This document shows positions 34,940 to 44,739 of a stretch of 64,000 nt of DNA, in pieces. Both the position numbers and the translations under genes were made by a program. The stretch is taken from contig KK106983.1 in assembly GCA_000611775.1 (NCBI GenBank), positions 1,142,575-1,206,574 on the forward strand. Reading direction: 5' to 3'. The first letter of the stretch is position 1. Each line of letters starts with the position of its first letter. The stretch comes from Umbilicaria muhlenbergii (taxonomy: Eukaryota > Ascomycota > Lecanoromycetes > Umbilicariales > Umbilicariaceae). The notes under the pieces are model-generated. The model was not told the origin of the DNA. It ran no database searches and worked only from the letters and a program-made list of their open reading frames with translations.

Positions 34940-36409
34940 ATGTCTACAGATCTCCCAATACCAGAGACGCGAGTTCTCGCTATCGCTAGTCATGTAAGGT
35001 CCCGTGCGCCCTATAGTCTCTCCGTCAAGATTGGCTAACCTGATGCTACGAGGTTGTTTATGGGTGCGTCGCACACTCGGCGATGAGGCCACGCAAGATT
35101 ACAGCAAGAATATTCTGACGCAATAGTCACCTAGATATGTCGGTAACACTATGGCGGTGTTCGTCATGCAGTCGTTGGGCTGTGAAGTCGCCGCGTTGAA
35201 TACCGTTCAATATAGTATACCCGCCCACGAACGCCCACCGAGTACACGCAAGAATCTGACATTTACACGCGTCTCTTAGGCAACCACAAAGCCTACAAAC
35301 AAGTCAAAGGCACCACAGCCTCCGGAGAAGAAATACGTGAGATTTACAAAGGGCTGAAGCAGAGCTACCTTACGGATTTCGACATTATGCTCTCGGGCTA
35401 TGCTCCAAGTGCCGAGGCTGTAGACGCAATTGGATCAATCGGCAGAGATCTTAAGTTGAAAGGGGCAAACAAGGCTGGATCATTTTTCTGGGGTTAGTCT
35501 ACTTCAGCGGGCTCCACCAAAGAATGCTGGCTAACGATTTCAGTACTGGATCCTGTAATGGGCGATCAGGGGCACTTGTATGTCAATGAAGACGTTGTTC
35601 CTGCATATAAAAGTCTATTACATGACACCGACATGATACTTCCAAACCAATTCGAAGCCGAGTAAGGCTCATCGTCCCCACCTTCTCTGGTATGGATAGG
35701 CTGACACACTGGGCTCAGACTCCTCTCGGACACCAAGATCACTTCCTTAGATAGCCTAGCCGAAGCAATCGCTAACCTCCACAACAAATATCGCATACCG
35801 CATATCATTATCACATCTGTAAGCTTTGAGGAATCCTCGCCCACACTCTCTGTTGTAGGGTCCAGTATACGCACAGACTCAAAACCTCGCCTCTTCAAGA
35901 TTGACGTCCCGGCCATCGACTGTTTCTTCAGCGGCACCGGCGACATGTTTGCTGCTCTGACTGTTGTGCGCCTGCGCGAAGCCGTCGATGCGGCGAAAAT
36001 CGGCAACACCCGATCCTGGATCTCCCCTGACGAAGTCGAAGCAACAGATCTGCCGTTGGCGAAAGCAACTGAGAAAGTTTTGGCCAGTATGCACGCGGTG
36101 TTGGAGAAAACAAAGACCGCCAGGGATGAGGCGTTGGAGAGCATGTCGGGACCGTTGGGGACGCTAGAGAGAGAAAAGGATAGTGACAAGAGGCTACACT
36201 TGAGGAGGACCAAGGCGGCGGAGGTGAGGGTCGTGAGGAACGTGGCAGACCTGAAGGAGCCAAAGGTTGTCTTTCGGGCAGAGGCGTTTGACGTAAACAT
36301 ATCAGATGGCGCAAGGCCCAGCGCGGAGAGAGAGGAGAAGGATGAGGAATCCAGAGGAAAAAAGGAGAATAATGATGATCACAAGGAGGGGAGTAAGGAG
36401 GATAGCTGA
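34940..36409 (+). CDS. BUD16: pyridoxal kinase
   Basis: Six exons (34940-34993, 35053-35063, 35135-35214, 35280-35492, 35544-35661, 35719-36409) encode 388 residues. The enzyme phosphorylates pyridoxal, pyridoxine and pyridoxamine with ATP in the vitamin B6 salvage path (ribokinase-like fold). Evidence includes SHVVYGYVGNTMAVFVMQSLG near the N terminus, VLDPVMGDQG, the DTDMILPNQFEAELL block and the anion-hole/catalytic motif SGTGDMF. The conserved SHVVYGYVGN is pieced together from three exons, and the middle one is an 11-nt microexon coding VVYG. The C terminus carries about 50 extra highly charged residues (Lys/Glu/Asp) beyond the usual end. It converges with DUT1, 115 bp apart. Confidence 0.93.
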
Positions 36410-36524
36410 GCAGTGAGAGTGAGCGTGCGATAAATAATTTCTAGCATAGTAGCCTATGCTCTCAAACCTACGCCTGCCGTTGGAGATCTCGTTACTGATC
36501 TGTCTTTCCAGTCGACAGTCTGCA

Positions 36525-37354
36525 CTATCCTGTGCTCCCGAAGCCACCAGCGCCTCTGACGCTCTCTTCCAGCTCTGCGACCTCGACAATCTCCGGGGTA
36601 TAAATCTACCCGATACGTCAGCATCCAGGATCACCACCAGCCAGCATCAATGCTACTCCTACCCTCTCAAGCACCAGTTGCGCAACACGATCGCCCTCCT
36701 TGACTATAACTATATCAGCAATGCCCGCCCTTCGCTCTATCATCATTAGTTCTGAGCTTGCATACCTTCAAAGTCCGTCTCGGCATGATTGAATAGTAGG
36801 ACCTTGACCTGACCTCTGTAGTCTGCATCGATGACCCCAGCGCCTGTGTCAATGAAGTTCTTAGACGCGAGGCCGCTTCGTGGCGCTATCCGACCATCTA
36901 GTCTTTCCAATTAGTGTCAAGCTTGATATTGGCAAGCAAATGGTCGCACATGTGCCTGCCGGTACTGCAATCGCTATGTCCGTATCGACTAATGCCTTGC
37001 CCCGCGCCGGTATTGTCGTGTTATGGGCACTGCAAGTAATTGAGAATGGAGTCAGCCATGCCAGCCGTTATGCTGACCACTTCCCCTTGTCTGCAGGGGC
37101 CCACGAAGATCATACCTGTATAAATCATATCCTGCAGCGTAAGTGCTCCCCCTTGTGGGCGTCTTTGCTTTTGCAGACAGCTTCTTCACAAGTAAGGGTG
37201 GGCTCTGCTCGACTTTGGTTGTAGGTATTGATTCAGGCATTGTGATATTGTAGCTGTGTCCTTCTGTTTTTTGCCGTTTCGGGAGCGGAGAAGTGGGTAT
37301 TTGGGAGGGGGTGTTGTGGAAAGGTGGTGGCGGTGTTGTTGATCGTTCGGTCAT
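36525..37354 (-). CDS. DUT1: dUTP diphosphatase
   Basis: Five exons on the minus strand (37354-37116, 37029-36950, 36897-36766, 36703-36663, 36605-36525) encode 190 residues. The trimeric enzyme splits dUTP to dUMP and pyrophosphate, keeping uracil out of DNA. All five family motifs are present: AAGYDLYSA (73-81), PRSGLASK (112-119), [10 protein letters not shown] with catalytic-site D130 and Y133, [10 protein letters not shown], and the C-terminal [10 protein letters not shown] that closes over the substrate. The first 55 residues are Pro/Thr/Ser-rich and could hold a targeting or regulatory tail. The frame runs nine codons further upstream without an ATG, so 37354 is the start. Two ACGCG motifs lie 70-85 bp upstream. 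It is divergent from RPL29. Confidence 0.95.
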
Positions 37355-37406
37355 CGTTGACAATGATGTCTGATTGATCAATTACTCTTGATATTGCGAA
37401 TGTGAG

Positions 37407-37422
37407 GAGAGAGAGAGAGAGA
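37407..37422. repeat. (GA)8 microsatellite in the DUT1/RPL29 promoter
   Basis: Eight perfect GA units lie immediately beside the two ACGCG motifs, between the divergent DUT1 and RPL29 genes. GA tracts in fungal promoters can bind GAGA-type factors or exclude nucleosomes, but this is inference. Confidence 0.85.
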
Positions 37423-37437
37423 CGCGCTGGAAACGCG
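37422..37437. promoter_or_regulatory. two ACGCG motifs upstream of DUT1
   Basis: ACGCG occurs at 37422-37426 and 37433-37437, 11 bp apart (one helical turn), 70-85 bp upstream of the DUT1 start. They resemble the core of the MBF-bound MCB element found before S-phase genes. Similar cores lie before PCNA. Confidence 0.45.
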
Positions 37438-37498
37438 GTACGTCCTTAGCGTGACAGGAATTCACACGGCTCTTCGAATTCTCCATATCGCGAACGGC

Positions 37499-37507
37499 AA
37501 ACCCTAA
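37499..37507 (+). promoter_or_regulatory. telobox-like AAACCCTAA in the RPL29 promoter
   Basis: The exact sequence AAACCCTAA, a telomere-repeat-like box, lies 102-110 bp upstream of the RPL29 start codon. Such boxes are established in ribosomal protein promoters of several fungi (Tbf1-type factors) and of plants. A role here is inferred from position. Confidence 0.5.
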
Positions 37508-37608
37508 ATCGAGCATAGCCGCACAACAAGCGAATCAACGACACATTGAATTTCGATGTCGACTTTTCGAAAACCCTCCAACGAGTACTACGCACATCAC
37601 ACCTCGCG

Positions 37609-38041
37609 ATGGCCAGTGAGTGCTCATTATCGCATCTGTATAGTCTGTATATTCGCAGAGAAGCTAACGTCACCTTTGTGCAGAATCAAAGAACTCGTCT
37701 CAGCACAACCAGAGCAAGAAGGCTCACCGCAACGGGTACGTTTCTGCGCCAATAAGTTTCGACGTCCAACGACTTCAAGCCATTCAGAATACAAGCCTCA
37801 TCAAGCCCTAGACGATCGCTAACCTCAATCCGATTCCGACAGTATCAAGAAGCCCAAAACCCACCGCTACCCCTCGCTCAAAGGAACCGACCCCAAGTTC
37901 CGAAGAAACCACAGACATGCGCTGCACGGCACAATGAAGGCTTTGGTACGTTTGGGAACGGAGTGAATAGATCATGAATAGCGACGGGGCTGACATGCAC
38001 TATAGAAGGAGGTCAAGGAGGGAAAGAGGGAGGCGGCATAA
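37609..38041 (+). CDS. RPL29: 60S ribosomal protein eL29
   Basis: Four exons (37609-37615, 37684-37735, 37843-37945, 38006-38041) encode 65 residues, right for eL29. The protein is a small, very basic component of the large ribosomal subunit. Spliced, it reads MAKSKNSSQHNQSKKAHRNG, then IKKPKTHRYPSLKGTDPKF and RRNHRHALHGTMKAL, which is unmistakable. The first coding exon holds only ATGGCCA, so the Lys3 codon is split. Introns are 68, 107 and 60 nt, heavy for a 198-nt coding sequence, as is common in ribosomal protein genes. Because every exon is short, the gene is invisible to length-based ORF calling. Confidence 0.96.
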
Positions 38042-38655
38042 ACGGGGTCGAAATGGATCGGACACGGCTACGGCTTGGCCTTTAGCATGGCTTCGGAGGC
38101 TGGCTGAGTCCTCCGCTCATTATGATCCGAGTAGCATGTCGAGAAATTCATGAGCCTTTGCAATCCACGACAGCGTTGCCTTCCTATTGAAGCTTGACTG
38201 GCAACCCTAACCAAGTTGGAAGCCACCCCAACTTCATCTTCCCCAAGGCATATGTGTGTACAGCTCCGGTCGCTTCTCCATGCACGGCTGCTGAAGGATT
38301 GTTTTCTATATCGTGCCAAGATATTCACCCTTTCATTACCAAACGCCCTTCGTCTTTGTTCCGTGGTGCGAGGGTGCATGGAGATTGGGTTACATATATG
38401 CCTTCATTCATGAGCTACAACAGTCTTCGTTTATGACCAGACTTGAGACTCCAGCATCACTGACCAATGCTGACAGTGCGTTCCTTTCTAATACTTGAAT
38501 ATCCAATGCTATAATACTCATTGTCATGTGGTGGATAAATCAAACAGCTAGCACTTTGAGCGCGTTGTTGAACATAAGGAAATGGCCATTCTAAAATGGA
38601 CTTGTACAATAATGTCCCGAAAAGGCCAACTCTACTTTGCAGTATCGACACCCGT
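38042..38655. other. intergenic between convergent genes
   Basis: RPL29 and the LisH/WD40 gene point toward each other here. Only short chance frames are seen. The interval probably holds both 3' UTRs. Confidence 0.5.
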
Positions 38656-40250
38656 CTATTCACTCCCAGCTTTCCAAACCACCAATCGCCGGTCGAAGCC
38701 CCCACTAACCACCCACTCTTCCCTTGCTCCATCATCCGAACCCATCACCCATCCGGCCCAGATGCTTCGAATCTTGCTCCCAACCTCATGGCCCCCTTTG
38801 AGGACAGTAACGATCTTTCCCGTCTTCGCCTCCACCCCTCTCAGGGCACCATCATCCCCGTTGACCCAGACCCCGGAGCCGTCTGGTCGCCAGCAGACTT
38901 GCGGCGTCGAGTACGGTGTCTGCGGCGCTAAGGTGCTGGCGTGGATAAGTATGGCCGCGTCCTCCTTGTCTTGCACGGCCAGACTGGCCCGTGTTTGATC
39001 TGCTTGCGTTGCAGGCTCCGTGTGGCTGGCCGAGACCTCTGTGGTGCCGAGAGAAGGGACTAACAGTCTGACTATGATCAACTTCATGTGGGGCACTGCC
39101 GAGGTGGCAACTGCTAGGAGCGTGGGGTTTACAGGGGAAATAGCGATTGATGATGGAGAGAAAGCGATCCACGCGTTGGAATGAGGCGCAAGATTCTGTC
39201 TCCCGATGAGCTGGAGTTCTGCTGGTGAGCTCGCCGTCTCCGAGGGGGTACTTGGGTATGGAAGTTCATAGTAATGAAGTGATGTGGAGTCCCGCCGCGT
39301 TACGATTAGTATAGGACTATCTTCATCTGGATGTTTGATGAACAAGGCCGCCTCTGGATTAGTGGGAAGAGTTATCGAGGCGACTGGAGGCCCAAGTGTA
39401 AGAGCCTGCCCGGCCTCGTCCACACGGACGCAATATAGTAGGACCTTGGCATCCCATCCCGCAGTGGCTACCCACGTCCCATGCGGGCCTTCCCAAGTAG
39501 CCACCTTGACAACATACTTCCTGTGGTCACGCCTCTCTTCAAGGACTTTGTCTCTAACGTGATCGTAAAGAATCACTTGACCTGACATGCTGGTGGTGAC
39601 AGAGATGAGGTACCTCTGCCCAAGGACTGCACATGAGAGGATTGGTGAGTCGTGCAGATGGTTGATTGACTTCAGGAGTGTCATTGTCGAGTCAGGGCTT
39701 AGAAGGTTCAATCGGCGATCGGCACTGGTCGCAATGAGTACATGACCAATCCTGTGCGTGCCCTCCTCCACATAGGATTCTATAGAAACATGTAGCAGAT
39801 TCGTCGACGTGGGCAGGCTCGACACAGTGAACGGAGTTGATGGCGCTTCGTCAAGGACAGCGTTAGCACACGTGATTGAGCCTACGTAATCCCCGAATAC
39901 GGAAACCCATGGGAGTTCTTGTGCGAATGAAGCCAGAGAGGAGCAATATACCCGGAAGAGTCCATCCCAAGTTACCATCCCCATCCCCGAACTTCTCAAA
40001 CCTGATGCTCAGATCGAATATCTTCTTTTCTTCGAGGATCTTCTCGATGGTCAAGTCCCCTTTACTTAGCGTGCCAGCATCTGGAGGCAAGCCGGCCTCT
40101 TTGATAAACGCCTCCAGGGTCTATCCATGAGTGCTCCGGTCAGTCAGTGGACGATTCATGACATCAAACGGAGCCGAGATTTACATCTCCATAGTTATTG
40201 GCCTTGAGGAAACGAGCGACGATGATCGCGGGAGAATCCGTTGCCGGCAT
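38656..40250 (-). CDS. LisH-domain and WD40-like protein
   Basis: Three exons on the minus strand (40250-40185, 40120-39976, 39881-38656) encode 478 residues. The N terminus is a clear LisH motif (residues 8-40, IVARFLKANNYGDTLEAFIKEAG), which usually mediates dimerisation. After a linker come WD40-like blades, with recognisable pieces such as VATAGWDAKVLLY and a final VVSGGFDRRLVVWKAGSE. I know such LisH plus beta-propeller proteins as conserved but poorly described in filamentous fungi, so no function is assigned. Intron 1 (64 nt) is certain because it joins the LisH helices. Intron 2 (94 nt) keeps the frame and removes a hydrophobic read-through segment, but its exact borders are less sure. 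Confidence 0.82.
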
Positions 40251-40817
40251 CGAAGCGCCGGTTCTCTGATACCGTACTTGCTCTTTCAAAGTATGAACTT
40301 GAAGAAGTTGCGAGACGGGCAGACTGGATGCTTTCCATCGGTTAGGGCTTATCACTTATCGCAACGAAATTGTGTTCGCCTACGTCACATATTGCGACCC
40401 CTACAATATGCATATTCCGGTTGTACAATCAATTCGGGTCATTTCTGGCAGAGTAAAAGAAAGGAACCCTTGCCAGAGTACAATATTGACATAGCCGAGC
40501 TCAGTTACTGGGTCGCCTACCATTGTGACCTCAATTGGTAAAGCTCCATCGAAGGCTTCAGCAGTCCATTTACGAAATAGTGCTGACCGAATAATATGGC
40601 AGCGTGACTGTGCAAATATGGCTGCTTCTTTGAAACGCCATACTAAAGCAATGCTCGATTTGCTTTCCCATGTGCCGCTGCGTACCTGCGATGGAAAGCC
40701 AACGTATGTCGATGTCCCTTGCTTTGGTGCACCATCAACGCTAGATCATACCGATTATGTCGAAGCTTGATAAAACCAGATGGCTGGTGTCTTTGAAGCC
40801 AGCTCCACGGCAAGAGA
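40251..40817. other. intergenic, no supported gene
   Basis: This is the promoter side of the LisH/WD40 gene and the 3' side of the NCBP3-like gene, both on the minus strand. No repeat or open frame of interest is seen. Confidence 0.5.
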
Positions 40818-42484
40818 TCAATTGAACATATCCTCCGCCCGATTCCTGCGTCCACCCCTACCCCGAAGCTTCTCTGTGAAAAGCTCCTTCCCAGCGTTCC
40901 CCGCGCTTTTGCCCGGGAATAATTCCTTGACGGACCCACCAGTGACACTGTCAGCAGCAATCCCACGGATGGAGAAGCCTAGGTCCTGTTGCTTGGCAGC
41001 GCCTCGAATGCTGAATCCACCACTCTCTAGGTTTCCAAGAGTGTCCGGGTCAGGCTCAGTGTCTGAACCCTTCAGCCGGCCGAAGTTAGATGAGGCCCCG
41101 TGGGTTTTCCTGTCTGCTAAGTTGCGAGAAGACGAACTGGTGTCCATGGCTCCATCTGTGAAGGGTACTGACATGCCGGTAGCGAAGAGATCTGCCGTTT
41201 CATCTGCTGCGTCAAACGCATCAGACCGGCGATGGTTGCTGCTATTCGTTTTGCTTGGGAATAGCTCTTTCTTCAAGTTTGCAGCTACTTGCTTGTTTGG
41301 GAAAAGCTCCCGAGCTTGGCCCGAAGATCCACTGCCGTGAAGTTCGGCGGAGATGTCTTTTTGGATCGTGGTTTTGGATGGGAATAGTTCCTTGTGGTCG
41401 TTCGGTCGAGAAGAAGGATGCGGGTCTCGCGACTGATATCGAGGCGGAGGAGTCCTTCGTCTAAGTCTGCGTCGATTCGAGTCTGAGTGTTCTTCGCTAA
41501 TCTGGCCTGGAGATGCGCTGCGATCTCGCAATCGTCCGTTGCTTCCGCCGTGTCTTCCAGATCTGAGGGAAAAACCGCGACTTCTTCTAGAATGGTGGTA
41601 TGGGTCTCCACTGCTGCCGTTCTCATCCCCCGACGAGAGCGTTGACCGAGATCCACGCCGCTCCTGATGCCCGTTTCCTCGATCAGCGAGGGCGCTTGGA
41701 TCGTCGTCGTACATGCTCGCAACGTATCCGCGATCGTTGTCGTCGTCCCTTCTACGCCTATGTTCCTCGTGACCATACCGCCTCCGACGATAGTCTTCAT
41801 AGCCGTCGTGGGAGCTCCTGTCACGCCGGCGTCTCTCCCGTGGATCGTGTTCTGGATGCATCAAGTAAAACCGGCTGGTCTCGTATGCCCTTGGACGCTT
41901 CTGGTCTGTAAACAGTGCTATTCGGACATACAGGTTCGATTGTGGATGGGTAGACAAATCTTTAGCTCGTCGCAGCTGTAGTTCCGGTATCCTCGCAACG
42001 TCGTCGACGGGCGGAAGAGAAAACTGAGCAAGCGCAGCGAGTGCCTTGGCCGGAGTATCGAAAAGGATGTTCGCAGAAGTGTCGTCGATCCATTCAATCC
42101 GTGCTGGAACCTCCGAGGGGAAGTGTTCAGCGGAGAAGGCTTTGATGTCGGCTGTAGTAAGGTCGTCTACGCCACGGATATGGATCTTGTGAGGGGTTGC
42201 TTGCTGCGAGTCAACGTCAGATGGCTGTGAGGAGGCCGTGGTCGAAGGTTGATTTGGTGTCAAAATGAGGCTCTGTTGAGATTCGATCTACTCTTGCCTT
42301 AGCATCTGTTGCCATCCATGCGTCCACAAAAAGCGCCCGAGGTACATACAGGCTGAAAGACGTCCAAGTCAGCTACAGGGCCCAGGTCAATGTCCATGTC
42401 GATGTCCATGTCGCCATCCATGGCCATTGATGTGGACTGATCGAGGCCTGAGAGTGACACTGAAGGGTAAGCAGAGACGGCCAT
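40818..42484 (-). CDS. NCBP3-like RNA-binding protein with repeated ELFP motifs
   Basis: Two exons on the minus strand (42484-42350, 42272-40818) encode 529 residues. An RRM-like fold at about residues 72-130 contains RIEWIDDTSANILF (W106-F116), the hallmark I associate with nuclear cap-binding subunit 3. Metazoan NCBP3 binds capped RNA with NCBP1 and acts in mRNA export. Exon 1 supplies an acidic stretch (MDIDMDIDLGPVADLD). The region 180-340 is Arg/Ser/Asp-rich and disordered. Five short motifs ELFP(S/N/G)K or ELFTEK follow at residues 340, 367, 381, 495 and 508, plus two FSIRG motifs at 465 and 478. The C terminus is a basic RGRGGRRNRAEDMFN. Which cap-binding role it keeps in fungi is unknown to me. 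Confidence 0.8.
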
Positions 42485-42993
42485 TTCGTCCTTGACCAAG
42501 GCCGTACCACAGCAGGATAGAAGGAATGTAAAGGAAAGAAAAGAAAAGAAAGAAAGAAAGGAAGAGAAGAGAAGAAAGTTGAAGAGAGGCGTGAGCTGAG
42601 TCTAGATGTGAGGGTGTCGTGGGAGTTGCAGGTCTGGCTGTAGTTGTAGCAGTACCTGTAGCTGCTGTCGGCAAAGAGCTGGACCCTCGCCGACCAGACA
42701 GAGGAGGCTCCGGAGGCTCAATGAGAAATGATAGAGTAGTAGCACCCCTTGCACCCCTTGCACCCTGGCTCGGATAGGTAGCTTGTAGCTTAGCTCCTTA
42801 ATGCTACCTTTGCCGTGACCTTCACTGAGCTGCTCGCTGTGATTGTTACCCGAATACCGATGATACCCCGCTCCGGGTATAAGTGCGAAAAAGGTCAACC
42901 CTCCAACATTAACCCGTTCCTTCAATCTTATCAACGTATCGAGATTCCACACAATCCCCGTAACTCCTAAACGCCTGACATGAACCCGAATTT
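42485..42993. other. intergenic with purine tract
   Basis: The region contains a GAAA/GGAA-rich tract (about 42531-42590) just upstream of the NCBP3-like gene and a triple TGCACCCC-type repeat at about 42743-42768. No gene is seen. Confidence 0.55.
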
Positions 42994-44739
42994 TCAAATC
43001 TCCTCCTGTTCCTGCCTGCCTTTTCCGAGCGTACTTGGGAATGCACGGTCGGGGTCGGGGTCGGTGTCGCGGTCGCGGTCGCGGTCGCGGTCGGGGTCGG
43101 CATCGGCGTCGATATCATCATCTCTATCACCATTAAGATCTGCAACGTCATCTTCCTCTTCATCGTCTTCGATGATCATCGGCGCTTTCCTCGCTTTCTC
43201 TTCTTCCGCTGCTTTCCTCTTCTTCTCCTTCACTGCGTCTCTCGCGAGCTTCCTCCTTTCACGAAGCGCTATGACTTTGCTTGCGAGCTGTAGACCAGTC
43301 TTCATCTTTCGTGGATTGGGGGTTTGGCGTTCGTCTACTCCAGAGGCTGCCCGCCCCGCTCGGTTCCAGTGATTCTTGATCCCAGCCGCGGTTCGACTGA
43401 CGTCCAACAGTCGCAGACGACGGGCAGCCTCCTCCCACCGCTCTTCTTTGCCTAGCGATTCATGCTTTTCCCGCACCATCGCTGTAATTACCTCAGCCGC
43501 CATTGTTTGTTCGTATGCCGTCCACGGGGCTCCAATTCCGCCACCAGTGGCGGGCGATTCTCGGGACGACGCGGTCTTTTGAGCTTGGCGGCCGCTCGGA
43601 AGTGGCCCCCTAGATTTAGGTGTGTTAGGAGTATTGGAGACGGGTGTCGTTAAGCTACTGGCTAAGGCTTGCGACCCACGGGGCTTCTTGGCGACCCGAA
43701 TGGTCGAGTCGGTCCTCCGGGATATCTTGGGGCGGCTACCTGGGGCCGAAAAGTTCTCCTCGCCGCTGTTGGTATCATTGTCGCCGACGATGCATCCCGT
43801 ACAATACCAATCATCTGCGAGAGCCGGCTTTTAGCATCACCAAAACACCATCAGGATAAGTGTTAGAGGACTTACGCTCTGGAATAGTGTCTATGGTAAG
43901 GCGAGCACACACTAAATGAAACCATCTTCCACCTCTATGGCGGGGTCCCATGCACTCAACCATACTGGACTGCCAGCTATCTGGGTTGCCACACTTGCAA
44001 GAAATTGAGCCGCCGTTGGCAGATCCTTGGTCCTGGAAAACCTGCGCCGTCTCCCGTTCGTTGAGTCTATAATGAGGTTTCTCAATGCTACCAGGGTTCT
44101 TTACTAACGTGGTCGAAGCCAGCACTCTTGGGGCTTGTCCGTTTACAATCTCAATGGAGTCGGAAACATCATACGCCGTTCGAACTGATGCAGGTGCTGT
44201 TGAGATTAGTATGTACGACGACTCGGTAGCTTTAGTAGAAGGGCTAGGCGGTCCTAAGAGCGGCGATGGAGCTGGTACAGAGTCCCACGGGCGCCCTGAG
44301 TTGAGGTTGTTTGGGCTGAAGGTGACGCGTTGGCCTGGAGCCATTGATGGTTTGGTTGGGAGAGGCTGGTGAGGTTGAGCCTGCAACGGAGGCTCGGTGT
44401 ACAGCTGGTCCCAGACATCAAATTCCTCATCGGCGTGGCGTACCCGGGGAAGTGTGACGTCCTGTGCTCACGATTAGAAGTCTTTCGTCCAACCATCAGA
44501 GACCAGGCTTTCTCTCCACTTACAGGACTGCAATTCTGGCGCATGGGCTGAACTTCATCCGGGCTGGATAACAGTCCATCAAAGAAATCGATATCTTCGT
44601 CAGGGCTAACGATAGCATGCCTAAGTTCCATTGGGCCGAGCTGAGCTACGGTGAAGGTTCCCTTTCGCTCCGACGCAGCTATATGCTCGTACTTGGTTGG
44701 AGACGAGCCAATAGAGGCGAAATTCTCCTTGTCAGCCAT
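42994..44739 (-). CDS. PHD-finger and Myb/SANT-like chromatin protein
   Basis: Three exons on the minus strand (44739-44524, 44461-43876, 43814-42994) encode 540 residues. A PHD-type zinc finger spans about 225-277: C227, C229, C242, then H254 and C257 in WFHLVC, and the closing pair C272/C275 in DWYCTGC made by the second splice. The usual fourth ligand seems replaced, perhaps by H247. A Myb/SANT-like module follows at about 364-420 with W365, W394 and W417 (RTAAGIKNHWNRAG). A basic coiled region (LRERRKLARDAVKEKKRKAAEEE) comes next. The C terminus is an acidic tail with Asp-Arg/Asp-Pro dipeptides encoded by a hexamer repeat. The first exon opens MADKENFASIGSSPTKYEH. The domains point to a nuclear histone-reading or DNA-binding protein; no specific orthologue is recognised. 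Confidence 0.82.
43046..43111. repeat. coding hexamer repeat (GGTCGC/GGTCGG)
   Basis: Eleven imperfect 6-bp units lie inside the last exon of the PHD/Myb gene and encode alternating Asp-Arg, Asp-Pro and Asp-Ala. It is a likely site of length variation between strains. Confidence 0.85.
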
